Source: JACVRW01 sp963728495 (GTDB lineage: Bacteria; Actinomycetota; Thermoleophilia; Solirubrobacterales; Thermoleophilaceae). From it: DNA of 64,000 nt. The stretch is taken from positions 248,001 through 312,000 of the forward strand of contig CAVSKI010000010.1 in the NCBI GenBank assembly GCA_963728495.1, given 5' to 3'. Position numbers and translations under genes: made by a program. The notes under the pieces are model-generated. The model was not told where the DNA came from. It saw only the letters and a program-made list of their open reading frames with translations, and searched no databases. Below, piece after piece: positions 16,899-27,680 of this stretch (position 1 is its first letter; each line of letters begins with the position of its first letter).

Positions 16899-17659
16899 TG
16901 GGCCGCGCCGCCACGGCCCGCGCCGCGCCGGCCAAACGGTCGGGCGGAAGCCGCCGGCCTAGCCGGCGGCGCACCGATGAGCTCAGCACTCGCAGCCACC
17001 CCGCTCGCCGGCGCAGCGCGCCGGCCCGCAAGCCGGCGCGGCGAGCCTCGGGACATGCGAAGGCAAGGACCACGGCGCGTCCGCGCGGCGCGCGCATCCT
17101 CGACGCCCTGCTCACCGGCCGCGCCTGCATCGCGGTCGTCGGCGTCCTGCTGGTGGGGATCGTCTTCTTCAACGTCGACCTGCTCCAGATGAACCGCGAC
17201 ATCACGTCGATGGCCGACCGCGCCGGCCAGCTCAAGCGCGAGAACGCGAGGCTGCGAATCGACCTGGCCAGGCTGGCGAGCAGCGAGCGCATCCAGGAGA
17301 CGGCGCTCGGGCTCGGTCTGGTGTACCCGGCGCCGGGAGAGGTGCGCTACCTGAAGTCCCAGCCGACCGTGGACGCCAAGAACGCGTCGAAGCGCATGAG
17401 CGCGCCCGACCCGAACTACGTGACCCCGATCCCGACGCCGACGACCGCCGATCCGAGCGCGACGGCCCCCGATGGGACGGACACGGCCGACCCCGGCGCC
17501 ACCGACCCCACCGCCACCGACCAAACCACCGACACGACGTCCGGCCCGGTGGATCCGGCCACCGGACTGCCGGTCGACCCCGCCACCGGACAAACCGTCT
17601 ACTCGCCGACCGGCGAGCCTCTCGACCCGGCGACCGGTCTCCCCCTCAGCCCGGAATGA
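16898..17659 (+). CDS. ftsL: FtsL-like division protein with long basic head and repeat tail
   Basis: A 253-residue bitopic protein. Residues 1-70 are a cytoplasmic Arg/Ala-rich head, 76-95 the single membrane helix (ACIAVVGVLLVGIVFFNVDL), and 96-130 a periplasmic coiled coil (LKRENARLRIDLARL). LGLVYPAPGEVRYL at 139-152 is the family's conserved end. Beyond it, about 100 residues are Pro/Thr/Asp-rich and finish with three DPATG-type repeats. FtsL joins FtsB/DivIC and FtsQ to activate septal synthesis. The place between rsmH and ftsI supports this. The tail is unusual in length. Confidence 0.85.
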   Translation: MGRAATARAAPAKRSGGSRRPSRRRTDELSTRSHPARRRSAPARKPARRASGHAKARTTARPRGARILDALLTGRACIAVVGVLLVGIVFFNVDLLQMNRDITSMADRAGQLKRENARLRIDLARLASSERIQETALGLGLVYPAPGEVRYLKSQPTVDAKNASKRMSAPDPNYVTPIPTPTTADPSATAPDGTDTADPGATDPTATDQTTDTTSGPVDPATGLPVDPATGQTVYSPTGEPLDPATGLPLSPE

Positions 17660-19308
17660 GAGGCCCGCCGTTGAAGCTGGTTCAACGCCGGATCGGCCTC
17701 ATGTTCGCCGTGTTCCTGGCTCTGCTCGCGTGCGCCGCTCTGCGCGCCGTCTGGATCGGGACCGTCAAGGCCGACGCGCTCGGCGATCGCGCGATCTCGC
17801 AGCAGGTCGAGGACATCGAGATCACCGCCCGCCGGGGCACGATCGTGGATCGCAACGGGGTGGAGCTGGCCGTGTCGGAGGACGCGGTGACGGTGTTCGC
17901 GCACCCGTTCCTGATCGACAACCCCGGCGATGTGGCCGCCCGGCTGTCCCCGCTGCTGGGTCGTCCCGAGGACGAGCTGATCGAGAAGCTGGGAGATCGT
18001 GACGAGAGCTTCGTCTACCTGCGCCGCAAGATGGACGCCTCGCTCGGTCATAAGATCGAGGAGCTGCACATCGAGGGCATCGACACCGTGGTCGAGGCCA
18101 AGCGCACCTACCCGCAGGGCCAGCTGGCCGCGCAGGTGCTGGGCACGGTCGGAACCGAGAACAAGGGGCTGTCCGGGCTCGAGTACCGCCGCGACGAGGA
18201 TCTGGGCGGTGAGGACGGCCACCGGCGCGTGGTCAAGGACGCGCTGGGCGAGCCGGTGAGCCTGATCGAGACCGAGCGCGCCGAGCCAGGCGAGGACCTG
18301 CGCCTGACGCTCGATGCCGCGATTCAGGAGCGCGTGGAGGCGGTGATGAGCGAGGTGGGGCAGACCTACACCCCGGCCGGCGCGACCGCGCTCGTGATGG
18401 ACCCGCGCACCGGCGCCATCCTCGCGCTGGCCAACTGGCCGCGGGTGGACGCGAACAACGTGGAGGGCTCGCCCGACTACGCCCGCCAGAACCGGGCCAT
18501 CCAGTTCAACTACGAGCCGGGATCGACGTTCAAGGCCTTCACGATCTCGGGTGCGCTGGAGGAGAAGCTGATCACGCCCGACACGCAGTTCGCGGTGCCG
18601 CCGACCATCCAGGTCGCCGACCGGGTCATCGGCGAGTCTCACGGTGGTGGCGGCGGCCCGCTGACCACCGCCGACATTCTGGCCCAGTCCTCCAACGTGG
18701 GCACCGTCATGGTCGGCCTCAAGTTGGGGGCGACCCGCTTCGACCGCTGGGTGCGCCGCTTCGGCTTCGCCAAGCCCACCGGGGTCGACCTGCCTGGCGA
18801 GAACCGCGGCATCGTGCTCGACGTGGACGACTACTCCGGCTCCTCGATCGGCAACATGCCCATCGGGCAGGGGATCTCGGTCACCCCCATCCAGATGGCC
18901 TCGGCTTACACCGCGATCGCCAACGCCGGCCTCAGGCGCCAGCCCTACATCGTCGCGGGTGATCGGAAGCCACCCAAGCGGGTGCTCTCGGAGCGCACGG
19001 CAAGGGAGGTCTCGAAGATGCTCGAGGGCGTCCTGAGCGCCGGTGGGACGGCGCAGGAGGCAGCGGTCGACGGCTACACCCTGGCCGGCAAGACGGGTAC
19101 CGCGGAGAAGGCCGAGAACGGCACCTACTCCGATACCGACTTCGTTGCCTCCTTCATCGGGTTCGCGCCGGCCAAGAACCCCCGGCTGCTGGTGTCGGTG
19201 ATGGTCGACGAGCCGCGCGGCGACATCTACGGCGGCACCGTGGCGGCGCCCGCGTTCGAGCGGATCATGGAGTTCGCGCTGCCCTACCTGAAGATCCCGC
19301 CCGGCTAG
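17656..19308 (+). CDS. ftsI: Septal peptidoglycan transpeptidase (PBP3/FtsI-type class B PBP)
   Basis: A 550-residue class B penicillin-binding protein anchored by one N-terminal helix (IGLMFAVFLALLACAALRAVW). A dimerisation domain follows (ARRGTIVDRNGVELAVS). The transpeptidase domain has S290-T-F-K293 in EPGSTFKAF, the SxN motif at 345-347 (SSN) and K479-T-G in AGKTGTAEK. It crosslinks septal wall with FtsW. No PASTA domain is present. Its ATG overlaps the ftsL stop by 4 bp. Confidence 0.93.
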   Translation: MRGPPLKLVQRRIGLMFAVFLALLACAALRAVWIGTVKADALGDRAISQQVEDIEITARRGTIVDRNGVELAVSEDAVTVFAHPFLIDNPGDVAARLSPLLGRPEDELIEKLGDRDESFVYLRRKMDASLGHKIEELHIEGIDTVVEAKRTYPQGQLAAQVLGTVGTENKGLSGLEYRRDEDLGGEDGHRRVVKDALGEPVSLIETERAEPGEDLRLTLDAAIQERVEAVMSEVGQTYTPAGATALVMDPRTGAILALANWPRVDANNVEGSPDYARQNRAIQFNYEPGSTFKAFTISGALEEKLITPDTQFAVPPTIQVADRVIGESHGGGGGPLTTADILAQSSNVGTVMVGLKLGATRFDRWVRRFGFAKPTGVDLPGENRGIVLDVDDYSGSSIGNMPIGQGISVTPIQMASAYTAIANAGLRRQPYIVAGDRKPPKRVLSERTAREVSKMLEGVLSAGGTAQEAAVDGYTLAGKTGTAEKAENGTYSDTDFVASFIGFAPAKNPRLLVSVMVDEPRGDIYGGTVAAPAFERIMEFALPYLKIPPG

Positions 19309-19310
19309 AT

Positions 19311-20765
19311 CTAGCGCGCGTCCGGGTCGGCCAGCGCCCGCAGGGCTTGGCGCATTCGGTCCTGGGCGACGCCCAGCTCATCGAAGGCGCGCTCGGCGGC
19401 AAACGCCGAGCCCTCGACTTCGGACAGGCGCTGCTCGAGCTCGGCGCGGCGGGTCTGCTCGCCAACGAGCGCCTCACGCAGGTCGCGCTCGGCCATCGCC
19501 GACCGCTCGCGCTCGCGTTCGTGCTCCTCACGCATCTCGACGAGCGCCCTGCGCGCGCCGTCGGCCCGCTCGTCGGTGCCCTCGAGCTCTTGGGCCAGCC
19601 GCCGGGCTTCGGCGGCCTCGCGCCCCGCATCGGCGGCTTCACGCCGTGCCTCGTCGGACTCCCGCTCGGCCTCCACCACCCGCCCCATTGCGCTTGTGGC
19701 CTCGGCCTCGGCGCTCTCAGCCCGGGTGCGCATGACCTGCAGCTCAGAAACCCGCCGGCCCAACTCGGAGCGAACTCGCACCAGCTCGGTCTCGGTCTCG
19801 GTGAGTCGTCCACGCAGAGCCTCCAGCTCGCCGCTGCGCACCTCGACGTCGGCGCGGATCCGTCGCAGTTCTGCCTCCACCTGGCCGGAGTGCCGGCGGG
19901 CCGCCTGACGCTCGGCCTCGCGGTCGCGTTGGGCCGAGGGGCCTTCGAGCGCCCGGGCGTTGAGTCCGGCCTCCGCCGCGGCCAGAGCCTCGCGCAGCGT
20001 TTCGAGCTCGGCCGAGACCTCCTTGGCCTCGCGGACGCGAGCGCGGGCGTCGTCGAGCTCTGCCTCCGCCTCCGCCAGCTTGGCCCGCAGCCCGGCGAGG
20101 TCGGGCGCCTCGGTGGCGCCCGGCGGCCCAGCGTCACGCAGCCTGGCCTCGGCGCCGGCCAGTTGGCTCTTGAGCGCCTCGAGCTCCGCGCGCAGCTCCG
20201 GGGCCTCGGCGTCGTCCGCGGGCGCGGGCGGCGGCTCGGGGTGCTCGTCCGGCTCGCGCTCCTCGAGCGGCAGGGACTTCAGCAGCGCCTCGAGGGCGGG
20301 CCGGGAGGCAACCGCGGCCCGTACCCGGCGCGCCGTCATCACCGCGATGTCGTTCACTCCCACGGCGTCCGCCGGGTCGCCCATGGCCACCAGCAGGTCC
20401 TCGTCGAGAAAGGCGACCGGTACGGCCTGGTAGCGCTGCGCGGCGGCGGGCTTGATCAGGCCGGCGGCCACCGGGTCGACCCGGAATCCGTCGAGATCCA
20501 CAAAGTCAATCCCGTAGCGCTCGGCGGTTGCGCGGGCCAGCTGCTCCTCGGAGATGGCGTTCATGGTCACGAGCACGCGCCCGACGGTCGTTCCCGGGCT
20601 GCGAGCGGCCCGCACAGCCTGTTCCACGGTTTCGCGGGTGGCGAAGCCGAGATCGACGATCACGTCGCTGAGGAAGCTCTGGCGCCCGCCCGCGGCGCCG
20701 GGCGGGGTTACGCCCGCGGGTACCGTCGCCGCGGCTGCGGACCTCTCCGTATCCGTGCCGCTCAC
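19311..20765 (-). CDS. MshEN (T2SSE N-terminal) domain protein with long coiled coil, no ATPase
   Basis: A 484-residue protein on the opposite strand inside the dcw cluster. Residues about 28-165 resemble the N-terminal domain of type II/IV secretion ATPases: FLSDVIVDLGFATRETVEQA, then VGRVLVTMNAISEEQLARAT and YGIDFVDLDGF. From about 190 to the end it is almost all charged coiled coil (repeated RAELEALKSQLAGAEARL-type heptads). There is no Walker motif. In MshE this domain binds c-di-GMP, but here the RLG/Q residues are poorly kept, so binding is doubtful. It could be a scaffold or polarity factor. The function is unknown. Confidence 0.75.
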   Translation of the reverse strand: MSGTDTERSAAAATVPAGVTPPGAAGGRQSFLSDVIVDLGFATRETVEQAVRAARSPGTTVGRVLVTMNAISEEQLARATAERYGIDFVDLDGFRVDPVAAGLIKPAAAQRYQAVPVAFLDEDLLVAMGDPADAVGVNDIAVMTARRVRAAVASRPALEALLKSLPLEEREPDEHPEPPPAPADDAEAPELRAELEALKSQLAGAEARLRDAGPPGATEAPDLAGLRAKLAEAEAELDDARARVREAKEVSAELETLREALAAAEAGLNARALEGPSAQRDREAERQAARRHSGQVEAELRRIRADVEVRSGELEALRGRLTETETELVRVRSELGRRVSELQVMRTRAESAEAEATSAMGRVVEAERESDEARREAADAGREAAEARRLAQELEGTDERADGARRALVEMREEHERERERSAMAERDLREALVGEQTRRAELEQRLSEVEGSAFAAERAFDELGVAQDRMRQALRALADPDAR

Positions 20766-20852
20766 ACCCTGGATATCGGACGTTGGGCCCCGAAGGCTGA
20801 GTCCCGGCGGGGCAGAGACGACATCTGAGGGGGATATCCTCGACAGCCGCCC

Positions 20853-22267
<1,415 letters not shown>

Positions 22268-22271
<4 letters not shown>

Positions 22272-23641
22272 TCGACCTCTCCGCCCAGCGCCTGGCCGCG
22301 GCCGCCGGTGGCGAGCTGATCGCGGGCGCCCCGGAGCGAGCGGGCCCCGAGCGGGCGGTGATCGACTCGCGCGCGGTCGAGCCCGGCGACCTGTTCGTCG
22401 GCCTGCCGGGGGCGGCGGCCGACGGAGGACAGTTCGCGGCCGCCGCTCTACAAGCCGGCGCCTGGGGGGCGCTGATCGCCCACGAGCATGCGGGCCGGGC
22501 GCTCGCCGCGGTGGAGGGCACGGTCGGCCACGCGGCCTGCGGCAGCGCGGCGCTGATCGCGGTCGACGCGCCGCTGGACGCGCTGGCCGCTCTGGCCCGG
22601 GCCTGGCGCCACGAGCTGGGGGCCAAGGTGGTGGGCGTCACGGGCTCGACGGGCAAGACGTCGACCAAGGACATCCTTGCCGCCCTACTCGGCGTGCGCA
22701 TGAAGACCCACGCCAGCCGCGAGAACTGGAACACGGAGATCGGGCTGCCCCTGACGATCCTCGAGGCCGGCCGGGGCACCGAGGCGCTGGTGCTCGAGAT
22801 GGCCATGCGCGGAGAGGGGCAGATCGCGGAGCTCGCGGCGGTGGCCGATCCCGACGTCGGGGTGATTGTCAACGTCGGGCCCGTGCACCTCGAGCTGCTG
22901 GAGACCGTGGAGCGGGTGGCGCGGGCCAAGGCGGAGCTGATCCGCGACCTGCGCTCGGGCACGGCGTGCGTCGTCCCGGCCAGCGAGCCGCTGCTCGATT
23001 CGCACCTACGCGCCACCGAGCTCGACACCTGGACCTTCGGACCCGGAGGCCAGGTACAGCTGCTGGCCTTCGACCCCGCCAGCGGTCGCGCCGAGATCGA
23101 AGCGCGCATGCAGACCGTGGAGCTGACGCTGTCCTACTCCGAGCCCCACAACCTGCTCAACACGCTGGCCGCGGTCGCCGCGGTGCGCGCCCTCGGCGTT
23201 CCCGCGGGCGGGCCGGTGGACGTGCGTTTCTCGTCTCTTCGCGGCGAGGTCGTGGAGCTGCCCGGCGGGGTTACCGTGGTCAACGACTGCTACAACGCCA
23301 ATCCGATGTCGATGCGGGCGGCCCTGGACCACCTCGAGGCGAGCGCCGCCGAGCGCCGCGTGGCCGTGCTCGGAACGATGGCCGAGCTGGGCCCCGACTC
23401 CGACAGCTACCACCGCGAGATCGGCTCACACGCCGCCGAGCACGGCGTCGACGTGCTGGTGCCCGTGGGCCGGGAGGCGCTCGCCTACACCGAGGGCTTC
23501 GAGGGAGAGATCCATCCCGTGGCCACCGCCGAGGAGGCGGGCGCCCTCCTGGAGGAACTGGCCCGGCCCGGTGACCGGGTGCTGATCAAGGGCTCGCGCT
23601 CGGTCGGCCTCGAGCGGGTGCTGTCCGCCGGGAGCGCCTGA
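22268..23641 (+). CDS. murF: UDP-N-acetylmuramoyl-tripeptide-D-alanyl-D-alanine ligase
   Basis: A 457-residue Mur ligase with a GTG start in the murE stop overlap. VTGSTGKTSTKDILAALL is the ATP loop, followed by ENWNTEIGLPLTIL and NDCYNANPMSM, the last typical of MurF. It joins D-Ala-D-Ala to the UDP-MurNAc-tripeptide in the cytoplasm. mraY starts 4 bp after its stop. Confidence 0.95.
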
Positions 23642-23645
23642 ATCC

Positions 23646-24626
23646 ATGCTCGGCGAGGTCCTCATCGGAGGCATGGCCTCCCTGCTCATCTGCATGTTCC
23701 TGGGGCCGCGCTTCATCGAGTTCCTGCGCCTGAAGGAGTTCGGCCAGCAGATCCGCGAAGAGGGTCCCGCCGGCCACCACGGCAAGGCGGGCACGCCGAC
23801 CATGGGAGGGCTCGTGATCTTCCTGGCCGTATGCGTGCCCTTCCTGATCATCTCCGATTACTACGCGGTGAGCATGTGCGTGCTGGCCACCGCGCTGGCC
23901 ATGGCCGCGCTCGGCTTCGCCGACGACTGGATCAAGCTGCGCAAGCGGCGCTCCCTGGGCGTGTCGGGCAAGACGAAGCTGCTCGTGCAGGCGGTGACGG
24001 CGATCGGGCTGTGGCTGGCCGTGACCGAATACGTCGGCAACGAGGCCACGCTCGACCTGCGCTTCGTGGACGCGTCGATCGACCTCGGCTACGGCTACCC
24101 CATCCTGGTCTTCCTGGTGCTCGCCGGCGCCACCAACGGCGTGAACCTCACCGACGGCCTCGACGGCCTCGCCGCCGGCTGCTGCGCGATCGTCTTCCTG
24201 GCCTTCACCGCTATGACGTTCATTACGCGCGGCGGGCCGGAGCTCGATCTGGCGCTGCTGTGCGCCTGTCTGGTCGGCGCCTGCGTGGGCTTTCTGTGGT
24301 TCAACTCGTTCCCCGCGTCGGTGTTCATGGGCGACACCGGCTCGCTGGGGCTCGGGGGCGCCATCGCCGGCCTGGCCGTGGTGACCAAGACCGAGGTGCT
24401 GCTGATCCTCATCGGCGGCATCTTCGTGATCGAGGCGCTCTCGGTGGCCATCCAGGTGTTCGCCTTTCAGCGCTTTCGCAAACGGGTGTTCCTGATGGCC
24501 CCGATCCACCACCACTTCGAGCTGATGGCATGGTCGGAGACCAAGATCATCCTGCGCTTCTGGATAGTGGCCGCCATCTGCGCCGCCATCGGCTTCACGC
24601 TCTACCAGCAGTCCGTTACGCCCTGA
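23646..24626 (+). CDS. mraY: Phospho-N-acetylmuramoyl-pentapeptide-transferase
   Basis: A 326-residue polytopic membrane enzyme that loads the UDP-MurNAc-pentapeptide onto undecaprenyl phosphate, giving lipid I. Visible signatures are GTPTMGGLVIF, the Asp-rich GFADDWIKL, NGVNLTDGLDGLA, FMGDTGSLGLGG and the His loop MAPIHHHFEL. About 10 hydrophobic helices are apparent. It is followed by a small antisense secreted gene rather than directly by murD. Confidence 0.95.
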   Translation: MLGEVLIGGMASLLICMFLGPRFIEFLRLKEFGQQIREEGPAGHHGKAGTPTMGGLVIFLAVCVPFLIISDYYAVSMCVLATALAMAALGFADDWIKLRKRRSLGVSGKTKLLVQAVTAIGLWLAVTEYVGNEATLDLRFVDASIDLGYGYPILVFLVLAGATNGVNLTDGLDGLAAGCCAIVFLAFTAMTFITRGGPELDLALLCACLVGACVGFLWFNSFPASVFMGDTGSLGLGGAIAGLAVVTKTEVLLILIGGIFVIEALSVAIQVFAFQRFRKRVFLMAPIHHHFELMAWSETKIILRFWIVAAICAAIGFTLYQQSVTP

Positions 24627-24643
24627 GCGGCGTGGCCCGGAGC

Positions 24644-25018
24644 TCAGGGACGCGCCGCGCGCCACATCCAGCTGACCAGCCGGCCACCACGGCGGGCGCA
24701 GCTCCAGCTGACCAGATCGTCATGAACGCTGGCGCTGTTCCACTGGCACTTCCAGCGGCGCCCCTGGGCGTCGCGCTGGTGGATGAACTCGCGCGAGAAG
24801 TCGCCGGCAAAGTCGCGCGGAGAATCGAAGCGCTCGGCCAGGCGATTCGCGACGGTTTCCCCGGCGCCGCACCCAGCGCCGTTGAGCACGTACAGGCTGT
24901 AGATCGGATGCTTCTCCGCCGGGCAGCCGCCCGCGGCAGCGCTGCCGGGGGCGACGAGCCCCACGGTCACACCCAGCACCGCCAGGAGCAGGGTGAGCTG
25001 AGTCCGCGCCGTCCTCAT
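24644..25018 (-). CDS. Small secreted cysteine-containing protein of unknown function
   Basis: A 124-residue protein with a clear signal peptide (RTARTQLTLLLAVLGVTVGL, likely cut after SAAA). The mature part has four Cys (32, 50, 91, 107), enough for two disulfides, and is rich in Trp/Arg at the end (SWMWRAARP). I do not recognise the family. It lies opposite to the dcw genes, 17 bp past mraY and 54 bp before murD, so it is divergent from murD. A cell-envelope role is suggested only by position and export. Confidence 0.65.
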   Translation of the reverse strand: MRTARTQLTLLLAVLGVTVGLVAPGSAAAGGCPAEKHPIYSLYVLNGAGCGAGETVANRLAERFDSPRDFAGDFSREFIHQRDAQGRRWKCQWNSASVHDDLVSWSCARRGGRLVSWMWRAARP

Positions 25019-25072
25019 GGCCCTGTGATCGGCCGTGACCCCGCGATCTGAAGCCCCGTTAGGCTCGCCGCG

Positions 25073-26317
25073 ATGAGGCCCCCGCTTCCTTTTGGACCCT
25101 ATCTCGTGGTGGGCCTCGCACGCTCGGGGCGGGCGGCCGTGCGCGTATTGCGCGAGCACGGCGAGACGCTGGCCTTTGACAGCGGCCGGCCCGATCTGCC
25201 CGCCGACGTCGAGGCGCAGCTCGGCGGCGACGGCGTGGAGCTGCTGGACCGCGTCGCCGCTGTCATCAAGAGCCCGGGAGTGCCCACCGACGCGCCGGTG
25301 ATAGCCGCGGCGCGCGAGCGCGGGCTGACGGTGATGGGGGAGCTGGAGCTGGCCTGGCGCCTGTTGCCCAACTCCTTCGTGGCGGTCACGGGCACGAACG
25401 GCAAGACCACCACGGTTGAGCTGCTGGGGGAGATCTGGCGCGAGGCCGGATTGCCCGTGGAGGTGGCCGGCAATGTGGGCACGCCCCTGTCCTCGCTGGT
25501 GGGCGAGCTGGAGGCCGAGGCCACGGTGGTGTGCGAGGTATCGAGCTTCCAGGCCGAGGACACGCTGGAGTTCGCTCCCGACACGGCCGTGCTGCTGAAC
25601 GTGACCGAGGATCACCTCGACCGCCACGGCAGCTTCGAGGCCTACCGCAACGCCAAGCTCAGCATCTTCGCCCGCCAGCGCGAGAACCAGATCGCGGTCG
25701 GCCCGAAGGGCCTCGAACTGCCGGGACGCGCGCGCCGGGTCGAGTTCGGCGATCCCGAGGAGCTGCCGCTCGCGCCCGAGGAGATCCGGCTGCGCGGACC
25801 CCACAACCTCGAGAACGCGATGGCCGCGGCGGCCGCAGCGCTGTCCGCCGGAATACCGGGTACCGCCGTCGCGAGCGCGCTGCGCGGTTTCGCCGGGGTC
25901 CCACACCGCTTGGAGGAGGTCGGCACCGTCAACGGTGTGCTCTACGTGAACGACTCGAAGGCCACCAACGTGTCATCGGCCCTGCGCGGCATCGAGTCCT
26001 TCGACGCAGGTGTGCACGCCATTCTCGGTGGCAGTCTGAAGGGAGGTGACTTCTCGGGCCTGAGCGCGGTTGTAGCCACCCGCTGTGAGGCCTGTTATCT
26101 GATCGGAGCGGCGGCCGGGCAGCTCGCTGAGGATCTCGAGGGAGCGGGGGTGGAGCTGATCCGAAGCGGCGATCTCGAGACGGCGATGCGCCAGGCCAGC
26201 GCGGCCGCGCAACCGGGGGACGTGGTCCTGCTCTCGCCGGCCTGCGCGAGCTACGACCAGTTCCGCGACTACGAAGAGCGCGGCGAGCGCTTTCGAGCAC
26301 TCGTGCCGCGGGCATGA
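25073..26317 (+). CDS. murD: UDP-N-acetylmuramoyl-L-alanine-D-glutamate ligase
   Basis: A 414-residue Mur ligase. VVGLARSGRAAVRVLREHG is the N-terminal UDP-binding part, VTGTNGKTTTVELLG the ATP loop, NVTEDHLDRHG the central motif and VNDSKATNVSSA the C-domain motif; SPACASYDQFRDYEERG closes the protein. It adds D-glutamate to UDP-MurNAc-L-Ala. The ATG at 25073 begins the next stretch of the operon, so a promoter in the 54 bp upstream is possible. Confidence 0.95.
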   Translation: MRPPLPFGPYLVVGLARSGRAAVRVLREHGETLAFDSGRPDLPADVEAQLGGDGVELLDRVAAVIKSPGVPTDAPVIAAARERGLTVMGELELAWRLLPNSFVAVTGTNGKTTTVELLGEIWREAGLPVEVAGNVGTPLSSLVGELEAEATVVCEVSSFQAEDTLEFAPDTAVLLNVTEDHLDRHGSFEAYRNAKLSIFARQRENQIAVGPKGLELPGRARRVEFGDPEELPLAPEEIRLRGPHNLENAMAAAAAALSAGIPGTAVASALRGFAGVPHRLEEVGTVNGVLYVNDSKATNVSSALRGIESFDAGVHAILGGSLKGGDFSGLSAVVATRCEACYLIGAAAGQLAEDLEGAGVELIRSGDLETAMRQASAAAQPGDVVLLSPACASYDQFRDYEERGERFRALVPRA

Positions 26318-26347
26318 TTCCGGGCGCGCGCGTAGAAAAACGCCGGG

Positions 26348-27667
26348 ATGGCCAGGAACAAGGCGCCCGCCCCCTCGCGCAAGGCCCGTCGCTCCGGTGC
26401 GGGCCAGCCCGCCCCCTCGCGCAAGGCGCGCCGCTCCGGCGCGGGCAAGCTCGCCCGCTCGCGCAAGGCGCGACCGGTCGAGTACTCGATCCTCTTCACC
26501 GCGACCCTGTGCCTGCTCGCGGGCGGCGCGGTCATGGTGTACTCGGCCAGCTCGGCGGAGTCGCTGCTGGCCGGCTCGGGCGACCCGTCGTTCTACCTCA
26601 AGCGCTACGTCCTGTGCGGCGTACTGGGGCTCGTGGTCCTGCACGCCGCCTCGCGCCATGGCCTGTCGGTTATCCGGGCGCTGACGCCGGTGCTGCTCGT
26701 GACCTCGTTCGTCCTGACCGTCGCGGTGATGCTCCCGGGCCTCGGAGTGACGGTCAACGGCGCCACCCGCTGGCTAGGCGCCGGTCCGCTGCAGTTTCAG
26801 CCCTCGGAGTTGCTGAAGGTCTCGATCGTGCTGTACGCGGCGCAGCTGCTCGCCGCGCGCCCGAAGTCCACCAAGACCCTCGGAGGGCTGATCAAGCCGC
26901 TGCTGCTGGTGGTGGGGGCGGCCTGCCTCCTGCTCATGAAGCAGCCCGACATGGGCACCACGATGGTCATCTGCTTCGCCGTGGGCGCCCTGCTGGTGGT
27001 GGCGGGCACGCCGGTGCGTCTGATGGGAACCATCTTCGCCGCGCTGACGACGGCCGCGCTGTTGATGGCCATCGTCGAGCCCTACCGGCGCGAGCGGCTC
27101 ACGGCTTTTCTCGATCCCTTCTCCGACGCCGGCGACACCGGCTTCCAGGCCGTGCAGGCCCTCACGGCGCTCGGCTCGGGCGGCCTCTTCGGCGTGGGCC
27201 TGGGCGAATCGGTCCAGAAGATCTTCTACCTGCCCGAGGCGCACACGGACATGATCCTGGCCATCATCGGCGAGGAGCTGGGACTGATCGGCGTGCTGGG
27301 CACGATCGTCCTCTACGGAATGATCGGCTACGCCGGGCTGCGAACGGCGAAGCTGGCCCGCGACCTGCACTCGAAGCTGCTCGCCGCCGGGGTGACCTCG
27401 CTCATCATGTGCCAGGCCACGCTGAACTTCTTCGCGGTGATGGGCATGGCGCCGCTCACCGGCGTGCCGCTTCCCTTTCTCTCCTACGGCAGCACCAACC
27501 TCGTGGTCCTGATGGGCGCGATGGGCCTGCTGCTCAACGTGGCCGCCACCGGCGGGCGAGCGGCCCGGCGGGCGCCGGCCAAGCCGCGGCTCGAGGCCCT
27601 CGAGGGCGGCCGGGGCAGGCGTGAGCGCGAGCCGGCGGCGCGCGGACGCCGCCGCGCGGCACGTTAG
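26348..27667 (+). CDS. ftsW: Septal peptidoglycan polymerase, SEDS family
   Basis: A 439-residue SEDS glycosyltransferase with about 10 membrane helices. Signatures are NGATRWLGAGPLQFQPSELL, KQPDMGTTMV, the catalytic-region AHTDMILAIIGEELG and LPFLSYGSTN. It polymerises lipid II at the septum with FtsI. Its cytoplasmic N-terminus holds a 14-residue repeat (APSRKARRSGAG twice plus a partial third), and the C-terminus is also a long Arg-rich tail. Both are cytosolic and could bind partners or lipid headgroups. Confidence 0.93.
   Translation: MARNKAPAPSRKARRSGAGQPAPSRKARRSGAGKLARSRKARPVEYSILFTATLCLLAGGAVMVYSASSAESLLAGSGDPSFYLKRYVLCGVLGLVVLHAASRHGLSVIRALTPVLLVTSFVLTVAVMLPGLGVTVNGATRWLGAGPLQFQPSELLKVSIVLYAAQLLAARPKSTKTLGGLIKPLLLVVGAACLLLMKQPDMGTTMVICFAVGALLVVAGTPVRLMGTIFAALTTAALLMAIVEPYRRERLTAFLDPFSDAGDTGFQAVQALTALGSGGLFGVGLGESVQKIFYLPEAHTDMILAIIGEELGLIGVLGTIVLYGMIGYAGLRTAKLARDLHSKLLAAGVTSLIMCQATLNFFAVMGMAPLTGVPLPFLSYGSTNLVVLMGAMGLLLNVAATGGRAARRAPAKPRLEALEGGRGRREREPAARGRRRAAR
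26365..26472 (+). repeat. 42-bp tandem repeat in ftsW (2 full copies plus a partial)
   Basis: Copies begin at 26365, 26407 and 26449. The unit is 42 bases, so the frame is kept and a 14-residue Arg/Lys/Ser block is repeated in the protein. The copies differ mostly at third positions or by conservative changes. Confidence 0.8.
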
Positions 27668-27680
27668 GGAGTTGCCTTCC

